Of a stretch of 64,000 nucleotides of DNA, positions 51,885 through 62,600 are shown piece after piece. The DNA lies in NCBI RefSeq assembly GCF_000981585.1, contig NZ_LN831776.1, positions 2,929,001 to 2,993,000 of the forward strand, given 5' to 3'. This stretch comes from Paenibacillus riograndensis SBR5. GTDB lineage: Bacteria > Bacillota > Bacilli > Paenibacillales > Paenibacillaceae. Under the pieces are notes generated by a model that saw nothing but the letters and a program-made list of their open reading frames with translations, did no database searches and was not told where the DNA came from. The position numbers and the translations under genes are program-made. The first letter of the stretch is position 1. Each line of letters begins with the position of its first letter.

Positions 51885-54800
51885 GTGAAGCTGCTTAAAA
51901 GAACGTGTGCGGTAATGCTCTCATTGATTATGGTATTTCTGTCGGCCTCCGAGAGCTTGCATGCTCTGGCGGAAGCAGCGGCCGCTGCTAATACGACTAC
52001 GATTCAAAATGATTTTATTAAAGTTACCGTGGATAACAGCACCGGCCGCTACGGAATCCGTACCGTCGAAGGCCAGCCCATCCGCAAAAAAGACCAGGAT
52101 ACTAATCTGCTGTACAAGGGGGATGATCCGGAAACGTCGTTTACGACGTTCCGGATTGACGGCACAGATTATATCTATGGCAATAAGTATAAATTCGGCA
52201 ATGATCTGTACTCCGAGACTACCGCGCCCAAGATTGTGCGGAATGACAACGGAACCCAGCAGCTGGAAATGCTCTGGAAGATCAAAGGTGTGGAGATCAA
52301 GCAAATCCTGATGCTCTACACCGATGCCAAGGATGCCGTTAATTCAGGAAACGTCAATATCCGCTACGAAGTCAACAACAAAAGCGGCGCCCAAGTAGCG
52401 GTGGGCAGCCGGATTATGCTGGATACGATGGTTGGCGGCAATGATGCTCCGCTTTTCCAGATCGGAACGGCTTCCAAAGCTCCGCTGATGGTAGAGAGAA
52501 AGCTGACCCATGATCCTGAAAAGGATGCCGGCATTCCCAAAGAGGACAGCGCGCTGTACAAGCTGCCTGCTTACTGGGTCATGCGTGACAAGCAGGATTC
52601 AACCAATCCGCAGGCGACGAATGTTGTCGCCTACGGCTTCAATAATTTTGCCGAGCAGAATATCAATATCGTGGACGAGATGATTGTCGGGCACTGGAAC
52701 GGGCTCGCCAATACCAAGTGGGATTACAAGGTAAATCCGGCTCTGGACTTCACCCGGGATACCAATGATTACGGCAGCGCCGATTCTGCAGTCGCTTTCT
52801 ACTGGAATCCGGACAAAATTGCCGCCGGAGCTTCACAAAGCTTCGAAACCGTGTACGGGCTGGGTGAGATTATTGCACCGGACAAAGTTTTTTCGATCCG
52901 TTATGTGGATCAGGTGCAGCAATTGGCAACGCTTGAGGACAACAGTGGCTATGTGGATGATGGCATGTTCACCATCTACGCGGAAGTGGAGAACCTGGCA
53001 TCCTATGATATGGAACACTCCAAAATTGAGGTCGAGCTGACGCTGGAAAGCGGACTGAGCCTGGTGAAGCTCGATGCCGCAGGCGAAGTGGTCAGAGATG
53101 CGAGCGGCAAACCGGTTCCGGAAACCTCATCCAGAAGGACGCTGGAGTTCCGCAAATCAGCGACCCCCGAGGAAGCGGCGCAGGGGATTCAACCGAAGTA
53201 CAAGCCGGGCGACACCATCACCGCCTCCTTCAGGGTAATGGCGAAAGGCCGTCCTTGGCCGACAACCAAGGAATATATGATCACGGCACGCAGCCCGGAG
53301 ACCCGGGCGAAGGTGGAGGGTGTCGAGGATGAGAGCATCAAAGCGCAATATGAGTCCAATAAATCGAATTTCATTCTGCTGCCTCCGGTTGGTGAAGCGA
53401 CGCCTACCTATGTCTATGGAGTTTCGCCGAAAGAGCTGTACAGCAGTGATGTGAAATATCTGACCGTCAATCTGTCCAATATCGAAGCCTACAATACCGG
53501 CAATGAAACTACAGCACCGAACTTTGACTTGTACCTCAAGGAAACAGTAACCGGTGAGCGTTATAAAGTTAATGTGCAGGATGCGGTTGTGATGCAGCCG
53601 ACGGATGACGGAATGTCCGGGGACATGCGGATCACTTACCGCGGCGGCGACCGTGTTGATGATGCCGGCAAGATAGTTGAAGCAGGTCTCGGACCTGAGC
53701 TGCCGCTTGGAGAATACCAGGTGGAGATTGACTACAAGGGAGACGCAGGCGGCGATGAGGAAGTTGCTGCCATGTACGATATCACTACCGGGCAGACAGT
53801 GCTTGTATCCGATAATAATGAGTCGCGGATCAGAGAAGCCGGGATCATGGTTATCTACAAGCAGCTTGTGGATGTCAGCGGCATTGCGAACGGATCTTCG
53901 GTCAGCGGGGATTTGCTGGATGACCTGAACAGTCTGTTCCCCGGGGAGCCGTTTGAAGACGGCGCATTCCTCTATAATGCCGTTACCGAATATAAAAAAA
54001 CCAAAGCCCTGTTCGGGATTGCCAGCAAAGCGGTTGATCCGGAATTCGAGCTTGGCGAGTTTACGGATGATGAAGCGCTGGAAGAAACTCCGCTCTACAA
54101 TTACCGGCTGTTCGATTCCGAAGCGGAGCTGGAAGCCTTCGAGCAGGAGGCAGAGGATGAGGAAATTGACCGTGAAGTCGTGCTGGTTATCCGCGGGATG
54201 ATTAAGCAGGTAGGCTCGGGCGTAGACGAGCAGGTTGTGGTCGATACCAAAACCGAACCGGCCATCATCAACGATTCCGTAGCCTATACCGGCAAGGATT
54301 TGGCTTTTGTCCGGGGCAAGCTGGACATCTTCGGAGTTACGCAGCCGGAGGATATGCCTTTCCTGGATACGCTGTTCGTAAAAGGAGACGGAACGCTTAG
54401 TGTGGCGAGCAGCGGATTTATTTTCCATAAAGGGGAGTGGACGCTGGATTTCTTCAACGGCTTCAACAAGTCGCTGGGCGGAGATAACTATAATCTTCCC
54501 TCTGCCGACTCAGGCGGGGATGACGAAGAAGAGGGAGAAGAAGGGGCAGAGGCACAGGAGAACACGAACCCTGAAGATGACACTGAGAACGGAAGCCTGA
54601 AATGGGCGGTTGGCGGAGTGGGTGACCGGTTGAACCCGCTGCGTCAGGTAATGATCGAGGATGTGTATTTCAACAAGCAGTCCTTGTTCGGTGCACCGAG
54701 CTTCTCGATTGACGGATTTGGGCTTTCCTTTAACGATTTCATTCTGCGGGAAGGCGGGATCTCCTTCGGAGGCAGCCTGTCGATGAAGATCGTCAACACG

Positions 54801-57800
54801 GAAATCAAGAATGTTGTCTTTAATGAAAAAGGGTTTGTCGGCATTGATGCCGCGCTGAAATTTGACCTCGGTGAAGAATTGGGGCTGTTCGGGCCGAAGA
54901 AGGAGAGCGCTCCGCAGAAAAAAGGGGACAAGCCGAAGAAGCCGAGCGGTGAAGTCACGGTAACCCACTATGTCCAGGATATTGACGGCATAGAGAATCA
55001 GTACGGCCTCGCATTCGATGCCCAGCTGAAAAATATGCTTGAGGTGTCCATCGAGCTGTCCCTGAAAAAGGTGAAGGACGGCCGCATCCTGCCGGATGTC
55101 ATCGCATTTGGTGCAGGATTGCCTGATCCGGGGATTCTGATCACCGGCGCAACGTACCTCACAGGCATTCGCGGGGCGGTTCGTGAACTTGCAGACACCA
55201 TTGCAGGCGGCACGAAGGACGATCCCTTCCCGCTTACCGTTGAAGCAGGCGTGAGTGTGAGATTCGGCATGGCTCCGGCGTATTTTTTCGGCGATGTGGA
55301 TCTGACCGTCAAACGGACGGGACTTAAGGTAGAAGGCAAGCTGGATTATTCCGCTAAGGCGGATGCAGAGGATGATGACAAGCTGCCAATGCTCACCAAG
55401 GCGCTGCTTGAAGCGCAGTGGGTCACCCCGTGGTTCGTGCGGGTGGAGTCCGAGATGGATATCGGCGGCTGGGATATTATTATCGGGAAGGCCGGCATTT
55501 TTGTCGGACAGAATCTGGAGAAGAACCGTACGGATTTCGAAGGGTATATCGGATCCAGACTGCAAATTCCGAGCAATGTGCCTGTTGTCGGCGGCCTGCC
55601 GTTGTCCAGCGTATTCCTCGGCGTTAACAATGATAAGGTTTGGGGCAGTATCGGCGTTCTGCTGATCTCGCTCGGCGTTACGTATTATTGGGGCGGCGGG
55701 GTTGAATTTGGCACCTCCACCGACCAATTGCCTGACGGTCTGATACAACTCGTTGTAGATGATCCTGAGCTTGGACCGCGTCTGATGGTCATTGGACAAG
55801 GGATAGAGACGCTCGCTACTTCAGAAGCGGCTGCAGAACAGGAAAATCAGGAGATCATCTACAGAGAGGTTAAAGAAGGCGTTGAATATATTGAGAATGG
55901 CTCAGTGAACATCAGCGTTGGCGGCATCACCGTCAAGAACGGCGGCAGAGTCCATGAAATACCTATGGGCGGCGTGACCGGCAATGCGCTGATTGAGATG
56001 GAATATGATGCGAAGGAGATGCCTGAATTCACACTGAAGGATGCCGGCGGCAAGGTGTTCCCGGTTAAATTCGACAATACGAATACAGATCCGACGGCAA
56101 ATGCATTCCAGCAGTATATTCCGGCTGATCAAAATCCTGACAAGGTGGATATCCGCAAAGCGTATATCATCGTTCCGGCGGATAAAGCAAAAAGCGGGGG
56201 CAATTGGACCTTGACTGCGGTTTCCGGAGTGAAAACCAAGCTGCTCAACGTGCCAACGGCTCCGCAGCTGAATGAGATCAACCTGGCGAAGGACAGCACG
56301 GATGTGAACAAATTCAATGCTTCCTGGAAAGTGGCTAACGCGTTGGAAGGCGATACAGTCAATCTGTATCTGGCTGAGGATGCCGTAACCAAGAACGAAA
56401 CCTTACTTGCCGACGGGACCAAAGTGCTGGAAACAGGAGATCCCGGACTTCTGATTGCCAAGGATGTTCCGGTTGGCCAGAACGGCGGCGTGAGCGGAGG
56501 CATTACAAGCGGCAGCACCAGCATTGATGTAACCCGCGCAACGCTTATGGGCAAGCAGGAGGACATCCGCGGACTGCTTAGACAAGGCAATTATTATTTG
56601 CGGGCCGAGCTCAAGTCCACGGCTACCTTTGCAACAAGGACTTCAGCGCAGAAATTTGAACTCATTGATCCAATGGCACCGCAGAACGTCAGTGATGTTA
56701 GGGTTGAGCCGGCAGGAAACGGATTATTCGCTTTGTCCTTCAAGCCTGGCACCAAACCGTCAAGCCACGCAAAGTATGAGCACAGCTATGTTATCGATGC
56801 ACAGCGCGAGCAGGGGGGCGTGATGTCCGACTACTCGAACTTCGGGGAGATTCTGTTTACGGAATCGGAGCTTGCTCCGTATTGGAATGCATCCAGCGGT
56901 AAATATGAAGGCATTCTGATCGGCGGCTGGTCGGCAACCTCCACCTCTGACGAAGTCAATCTCGGCAGCCTGGAAGGCACCGTGATGGATCTGAAGGATG
57001 TCAAATATGTCGGACTCGAAGTCGGTTATGAATATGAGATAGGGGTATCCGCCGCGACGGTTCCGACTGCGGCTGACGACCAGAACCAGAATTACCACTA
57101 TGCAGAACGGGTCAGCAGTTCTAAAAAGCTGCTTCCGAAGCCGGTGAAACCTGTGCTGACGGTAGGCGGTTCCGGCAAGGTAGAGAATACCGGCAACTAT
57201 TTCAATCTGCTTACCAATCAAACCGGGCAGAGCATCACCCTCAGCTCGGATCAGAAGAATGTATCGGTTGAAGCGTTTTATGCCGAGCAATCCATCGGCA
57301 AGGTGAACCTGACTGACAGCGGAAACGCAAGCCAGGGCAAGCTTGATTTCAGCCAGTTCAAGACAGACGGGCCTTACGCTATTGAGCTGCGGGCAACCAA
57401 TACCGTGACCAAGGACATTTCCGTCACGATGCTGTACCTGACAGTGGATACACTGGCTCCTGTGCTCTACATTGACTCACCTGCAACGGGTGCAAGAACC
57501 GCAGGAGGAAAAATAAAGGTCTCCGGCACAACGACGAAGGATACCATTCTCAAAGTAGGTGACACGGTAGTCCCTGTAGCCGAAGACGGAACCTTTAACA
57601 GTGAAGTTCCAATCCCTTCGGGTGATCCGACAGTGGCGCTTAAGTTCACCGCCACCGATGGGGCGGGCAACGGGAATTCAGCGGTCGTCGATATTACCAA
57701 CGACAGCTATGATGTGCCTGCGGCCTTGATTCTTGAGAAAGTCCCTTCCCTGCAGCCAGGGGAGACAAGTACGCTGAAAGCTTTCCTGAAGGTCGCCAGA

Positions 57801-59567
57801 GGGAAGGACGGAAACGGAAAATTGAAGTTTGAGCAGGTGCCTGTGAAGGACAGCGAGCTTGGGCGTCTCGCCTACACTGTACCGACAGGCGATTCGGTTG
57901 AAGTGACTACTTCTAAGGAGAATGTAACGACGGTGAGCGCATTGGCTACCGGAGCCAGTCTGATTGAAGCGGAATACAAGATTGCCGAAGGCGTTGTGCT
58001 GAAAGGCTACGCTGTTGCTTCTGTAGAAGTTCCTAAGCCTACAGCGCTTGGAACGCTGACAGCCTCGGCTCAGGCCATCGGCGGCGACACCACACACACC
58101 AAGGTGATTGTATCCAGTGCCGGAGATATGACCGGTCAACAACTGGCCTATAAGATCTACTCTAACGGAAGTGCTGTTCTGCCGGAATTCGACACGGATC
58201 TCAGCAGTTGGGCGTTGCTTCCGGCGGATGGTGTGATTCCTGCCAATCTGGGGGATGTCATCGTTGTGGCTAAGCGGACTTCACTGGCCAAGAAAGCTAT
58301 GGCAGCGGCCGCAGTACCTGCAGTCATCTGGAGCAGCAGCTCCGGCGGTGGCGGCGGTGGCGGTGCAGGCGGCGGATTAGCGGCAGACCAGCCGGTTCCA
58401 GAAACCGCACCGGTATTCACCGTCGGCGGCAAAGCCATTGAAGCGGCTTGGGAAGGAACAACCGCAGTTCTTCATATTAAAGACGGTGATGTTGCAGCTG
58501 GCAGCAGTGGAGACATTGTGATCAGCTCGAAGGCAGCCGCAGCTGCTGGCTTCAGCATTACTGTGGATCAGAAGGTTGTGCAGCAGGCGGTTTCAGCCAA
58601 GAAGAAGCTGATCATCGAGGTTCCGCTTGGACAGCTGACGCTGGCTTCGGAGAATCTGAAGGGTCTCTCCGAACCGCTCAAGATCAGCATCGGAAGGAAT
58701 TCTGCCGCTGACAAGGAGGCCATGAACGCTGCTGCTGCAGCCCAGAAATTCACCGTGCTGGGCGGAGGCCAAGGCGTCACCGTCAGCGTGAATCTGGCAG
58801 CAGGCCAGTGGACACCTGCCCCTGCCGGCAGGATTGCCATTCCGGCAGGTATCGCCGCGAAGGATATCACCGCAGTGGTACTGAAAAATGCAGCCGGCCA
58901 GTGGACCACCATCCCTTGGAAACCCGACAGCAGCGGAACTGCTGTGGATGTGCAGCTGACGGGAGAAGGCAGCCTGTTCTTTATCAACAATGCCAAAGCG
59001 TTCAAGGATATCGCCAAAGGCTTCTGGGCAGGACCAGACATCAGCAGTGCTTCTGGCAAGCTGTTTGTATTAGGTACCTCGGCAGACACCTTTGCTCCGC
59101 AAGCGAAGATTACCAGAGCCGAGCTTCCGACTATCCTGCTGCGCGTGGCAGGGCTGATGAATAACACGGCAGCCAAGCAGGGCTTCAAGGATGTGGCCGA
59201 GAGCAGCTGGTATTTCCGCAGTGTCTCGATTGCAGCAGATCTGGGGATTGTTACCGGACTGAGCGAAGGCACATACGCACCGAAATCTACACTGACCCGG
59301 ATGGAAGCCATGACGATGGTAGGAAGACTGCTGAATGTGGTAAGCAGCGGCGGTGAGAGCATGGGTGACGCAGAGGCAGCCCAAATCCTCAATGCTTTTG
59401 CCGACAAGGGTGAAATTCCGGCCTGGGCAAAATCCCCGATTGCGCTCAGCATCAAATACGGGATTATCCGTGGCGTAAACGGCAAGATCAATCCGGCGGG
59501 AGTATTGACCCGTGCGGAAGCGGCCGCCATGGCCAACAGACTGGATCAATTCATCATCGGCAGGTAA
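51885..59567 (+). CDS. Giant SLH-anchored surface protein
   Basis: GTG 51885, six bases after GGGGGGA, gives 2560 residues; the ATG at 51858 overlaps the upstream stop but has no site. It opens with a clean signal peptide (MKLLKRTCAVMLSLIMVFLSASESLHALA). Residues 30-1000 are large beta-rich domains with no recognised family. FN3-like (residues about 1470-1560) and Ig-like modules follow (VDTLAPVLYIDSPATGARTAGG near 1860). A Gly-rich hinge (SSSGGGGGGGAGGG) lies near 2150. Three SLH domains close the protein from about 2372: FKDIAKGFWAG, FKDVAESSWYFRSV and FADKGEIPAWAKSPI, with ITRAEL, LTRMEA and LTRAEA motifs that bind pyruvylated wall polymer. It is a wall-anchored surface protein or adhesin. 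Confidence 0.92.
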   Translation: MKLLKRTCAVMLSLIMVFLSASESLHALAEAAAAANTTTIQNDFIKVTVDNSTGRYGIRTVEGQPIRKKDQDTNLLYKGDDPETSFTTFRIDGTDYIYGNKYKFGNDLYSETTAPKIVRNDNGTQQLEMLWKIKGVEIKQILMLYTDAKDAVNSGNVNIRYEVNNKSGAQVAVGSRIMLDTMVGGNDAPLFQIGTASKAPLMVERKLTHDPEKDAGIPKEDSALYKLPAYWVMRDKQDSTNPQATNVVAYGFNNFAEQNINIVDEMIVGHWNGLANTKWDYKVNPALDFTRDTNDYGSADSAVAFYWNPDKIAAGASQSFETVYGLGEIIAPDKVFSIRYVDQVQQLATLEDNSGYVDDGMFTIYAEVENLASYDMEHSKIEVELTLESGLSLVKLDAAGEVVRDASGKPVPETSSRRTLEFRKSATPEEAAQGIQPKYKPGDTITASFRVMAKGRPWPTTKEYMITARSPETRAKVEGVEDESIKAQYESNKSNFILLPPVGEATPTYVYGVSPKELYSSDVKYLTVNLSNIEAYNTGNETTAPNFDLYLKETVTGERYKVNVQDAVVMQPTDDGMSGDMRITYRGGDRVDDAGKIVEAGLGPELPLGEYQVEIDYKGDAGGDEEVAAMYDITTGQTVLVSDNNESRIREAGIMVIYKQLVDVSGIANGSSVSGDLLDDLNSLFPGEPFEDGAFLYNAVTEYKKTKALFGIASKAVDPEFELGEFTDDEALEETPLYNYRLFDSEAELEAFEQEAEDEEIDREVVLVIRGMIKQVGSGVDEQVVVDTKTEPAIINDSVAYTGKDLAFVRGKLDIFGVTQPEDMPFLDTLFVKGDGTLSVASSGFIFHKGEWTLDFFNGFNKSLGGDNYNLPSADSGGDDEEEGEEGAEAQENTNPEDDTENGSLKWAVGGVGDRLNPLRQVMIEDVYFNKQSLFGAPSFSIDGFGLSFNDFILREGGISFGGSLSMKIVNTEIKNVVFNEKGFVGIDAALKFDLGEELGLFGPKKESAPQKKGDKPKKPSGEVTVTHYVQDIDGIENQYGLAFDAQLKNMLEVSIELSLKKVKDGRILPDVIAFGAGLPDPGILITGATYLTGIRGAVRELADTIAGGTKDDPFPLTVEAGVSVRFGMAPAYFFGDVDLTVKRTGLKVEGKLDYSAKADAEDDDKLPMLTKALLEAQWVTPWFVRVESEMDIGGWDIIIGKAGIFVGQNLEKNRTDFEGYIGSRLQIPSNVPVVGGLPLSSVFLGVNNDKVWGSIGVLLISLGVTYYWGGGVEFGTSTDQLPDGLIQLVVDDPELGPRLMVIGQGIETLATSEAAAEQENQEIIYREVKEGVEYIENGSVNISVGGITVKNGGRVHEIPMGGVTGNALIEMEYDAKEMPEFTLKDAGGKVFPVKFDNTNTDPTANAFQQYIPADQNPDKVDIRKAYIIVPADKAKSGGNWTLTAVSGVKTKLLNVPTAPQLNEINLAKDSTDVNKFNASWKVANALEGDTVNLYLAEDAVTKNETLLADGTKVLETGDPGLLIAKDVPVGQNGGVSGGITSGSTSIDVTRATLMGKQEDIRGLLRQGNYYLRAELKSTATFATRTSAQKFELIDPMAPQNVSDVRVEPAGNGLFALSFKPGTKPSSHAKYEHSYVIDAQREQGGVMSDYSNFGEILFTESELAPYWNASSGKYEGILIGGWSATSTSDEVNLGSLEGTVMDLKDVKYVGLEVGYEYEIGVSAATVPTAADDQNQNYHYAERVSSSKKLLPKPVKPVLTVGGSGKVENTGNYFNLLTNQTGQSITLSSDQKNVSVEAFYAEQSIGKVNLTDSGNASQGKLDFSQFKTDGPYAIELRATNTVTKDISVTMLYLTVDTLAPVLYIDSPATGARTAGGKIKVSGTTTKDTILKVGDTVVPVAEDGTFNSEVPIPSGDPTVALKFTATDGAGNGNSAVVDITNDSYDVPAALILEKVPSLQPGETSTLKAFLKVARGKDGNGKLKFEQVPVKDSELGRLAYTVPTGDSVEVTTSKENVTTVSALATGASLIEAEYKIAEGVVLKGYAVASVEVPKPTALGTLTASAQAIGGDTTHTKVIVSSAGDMTGQQLAYKIYSNGSAVLPEFDTDLSSWALLPADGVIPANLGDVIVVAKRTSLAKKAMAAAAVPAVIWSSSSGGGGGGGAGGGLAADQPVPETAPVFTVGGKAIEAAWEGTTAVLHIKDGDVAAGSSGDIVISSKAAAAAGFSITVDQKVVQQAVSAKKKLIIEVPLGQLTLASENLKGLSEPLKISIGRNSAADKEAMNAAAAAQKFTVLGGGQGVTVSVNLAAGQWTPAPAGRIAIPAGIAAKDITAVVLKNAAGQWTTIPWKPDSSGTAVDVQLTGEGSLFFINNAKAFKDIAKGFWAGPDISSASGKLFVLGTSADTFAPQAKITRAELPTILLRVAGLMNNTAAKQGFKDVAESSWYFRSVSIAADLGIVTGLSEGTYAPKSTLTRMEAMTMVGRLLNVVSSGGESMGDAEAAQILNAFADKGEIPAWAKSPIALSIKYGIIRGVNGKINPAGVLTRAEAAAMANRLDQFIIGR

Positions 59568-59580
59568 TACGAAGAGCAGC

Positions 59581-59612
59581 GCCCACACCATCCCTGGAGG
59601 ATGGGTGTGGGC
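59581..59612 (+). terminator. Hairpin without T run between surface genes
   Basis: GCCCACACCATCC pairs with GGATGGGTGTGGGC, 13 bp with one bulge and a five-base loop. No U run follows, so it may only reduce read-through or stabilise the upstream mRNA. Confidence 0.5.
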
Positions 59613-59667
59613 AAGCTTTACGCCATGAAATGCTCTGATAGAATCCTATTACATTTAAGGTGGTGTC

Positions 59668-62600
59668 ATGATGGCAAGGAAGCACAAATCATTGATCGGG
59701 CTGGCCATTGCGCTGGCAGTCCTGACAATTGCTGCGGTTACCGGCGGTTTGCTGGCCAAGGCGGATGGGCAGACCTGGACGGGCTCGGCCGAAACGGCAT
59801 GGTACAATTCTGCCTATACTACGTATAAAATCAACTCGGCCGCCGAGCTGGCCGGGGTTGCCAAGCTGGTCAATGAAGACCCGGACGGCAGCATTGACGG
59901 CTTCCGGAATAAGATCCTCGAAATCGATAAGAGTCTGGATCTGTCCGCCTATCTTTGGGTGCCGATCGGGACAGGAGAGCATCCTTTTCGCGGGACGCTG
60001 ATCTCTAAGGGCGGGGAGATTCTTACCCTCTCGGGCATGAACGTTGACCCGAGTCTGTCTTATCAAGGGCTTGTCGGCAACATGGACGGCGGAACTGTGG
60101 GCGGCTTTGAGTTCGATTCCAGCGGTTCGATCAGCGTAACAAGCGTTACTTATGATGTCTATGCAGGTGCAGCAGTCGGCAAAATGACTGGCAACAGCAC
60201 GGTATACGATATTACCAATAAAATGCGGATTGAGACGATCAGTTCACCGTTCGAAGCCTTTACCGGCGGTATCGTGGGTATGGGGACAGGTTCCATTTCC
60301 AATTCCGTCAACGAAGCTTCCATCACGGCTAACGGTGCTTCGGCTGCAGGGGGAATCGTTGGATATAGCGGTCCCGGCAGTCTGAAGATCAAAAAAGTAT
60401 CAAACTCAGGAGCAATTCTGGCTAACGGGCAGGGAGGGACGAGCTATGCCGGAGGGATTGCCGGCCATACTTCAGGCTCTCTGATCATGAATGACGAAGA
60501 TACGATCATCAGCAATAGTGCTGAGGTAGCAGCTACCGGCGGGGACATCGTATATGCCGGCGGCATTATCGGTAAAACCGATGGAACGATCGTATATTCC
60601 AATGCTACGATCAGCAGTGGAGCGGTCAATATCGATGCTCCGGCAGCCGCAGGCTCCTACGCCGGCGGATTGATCGGCGGAGTGGGGGCCGTGCAGAATC
60701 CGGACATCACCATGGCTTTTGACCATTCGGCTCCGGTAACGAATAACGGCGGCACGAACGTATACACCGGCGCAATCGCCGGATATGCGGACAGCCCGTT
60801 AACCTGGACCGCAGGCTACAACAACACCAGCCCTGTTACAGCAACGGGTTCACAACATATTTATACAGGCGGCTATATCGGATATGCCGCAAAAGGCCTC
60901 GTGCTGAATAATCCGGCGTCTGCGGCGTATCAGAATACAGCCGCCATTACAGTATCCGGCGGGGCGGGTGTCTATACCGGAGGATTCGCCGGGTACGATG
61001 CCGGAGGACATTTCACCCATGCTTCTTTTGCGGGGACCTTAAATGTCACCGGTACAGCCAATGTCTACACCGGGGGGATTGCCGGCTATGAAACCGGCGG
61101 CGAGATCGCAGCCTCTCAGGCAGGTAAAGCGGCTGACGATTACAATGCCATCACTTCCGATGGAACCATTGGCGGGATTGCCGGTTATCTGGACGGCACC
61201 ATCAGCAATTCCACAGTGAAGCATATTACACTGAAGGCTACTTCCGAAGGCGGTGTCCTCGGCGGTATTGCCGGAAGCGCACAAGGGACAATCACCGGCG
61301 TATCAGCCGGGGATGCCAGCGGCACGGACTATAACAGCCTTCGTATGGAGGCGGCGGCAGCTGCACCGGCTGCAGATGGCCGGGACAATATTACAGCTGG
61401 CGGAATCGTCGGCATAAATGACCAGGCACTCGTCCTGACCGGCAGCAAAGCGGCCAAAATCGGGTTCATTACCGCAACCGGCCGCAGCGGCTATACGTTC
61501 GGCGGAGTTGCTGGAAAACTGAATACAGAAGCTTCCATCGGTACAAAAGCGCAAGCCGTGGAAGCCAGCGATATTCTAGTAGAAATGAAGGCGGATCAAG
61601 TGAGCTTCGGCGGCGCAGTCGGCAGCAACCGGGCTTCCGCACTGTATCTGCATACGAACCGGATTGAAATCCGGGCAGAGGCTTCGCAGGGGGTTGCCGG
61701 AGGGATGTTCGGCGAGAACCACGGAACCAGCCCGTATGTGCTGGCTGAGAACATCGGCATCAGTTCGCCGGGACCGGACAATGCAGTGGGCGGAATCGCC
61801 GGCTACAATACCGGCACGCTAACCGATGCAACCGCCCGCACTGTTGTGATTGCAGCAAACGGCCTGCGGACAGAAGCGGGGGGGATTGTTGGACGCTCGG
61901 AAGGCATCGAAGGCCATCGTGCTGTCATTACAGCTCCGGTTATGCTCGCAGGTGAGAATACCCTGGTGAATATCACCGGAAAGGACGTCAAGGCAGGCGG
62001 CATTGCAGGTTTTGCCAAAGCCACCGATATTATCAAACCTTTGGCATCCGCTATCGCGCCGGATTATCTCACCTTCACGGTTAAAGGAGCCGGAGCGAAA
62101 GCCGGAGGATTGGCCGGAGCTCTGGAGAACAGCACCATTAGCGGCGACACGTCAGCGCTGAACGTGGAAAATCTGCTGATAAGCTCAGGCACAGAAGGAG
62201 CCGATGCCTATATCGGCGGCCTGGTCGGCTATAACGATCAATCCCGTCTGGAACGTCTGGCCGGCAAAACGCTGAACCTGACCTTGAACGGCCCGAACGT
62301 GAAGACAGGGGGTATCGCCGGTTATCATCTGGGAACGAATACTGCTGTTATTGCGAACAACTATATAACCGCACTTAGTCTAAAAACCAATGCCACAGCA
62401 GCAAACTCTGTCATCGGCGGGATCGTCGGACTGAATGCTGCCCAAGCCGGAGATCCGGTTCCGAATCCCGGCACTGCTGTCAGCACGATTCAGAACAGCC
62501 GTATTCTGGGCAGCATTAATGCCGTTTCCCCATCGTCTGTGATCGGCGGCATGGTGGGTGAAAACCGCAGTCTGATTGCCAACAACAGTATTACAGATAA

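Noticed and set aside
53157..54428. 423-residue minus-strand frame in the second surface gene
   Set aside because: Codon-bias shadow of the real gene; no start signal.
54510..55799. 429-residue minus-strand frame inside the SLH protein gene
   Set aside because: It is a shadow of the + strand gene, which has a signal peptide, SLH domains and a ribosome binding site. The minus frame gives a Cys/Arg/His-rich sequence without recognisable motifs.
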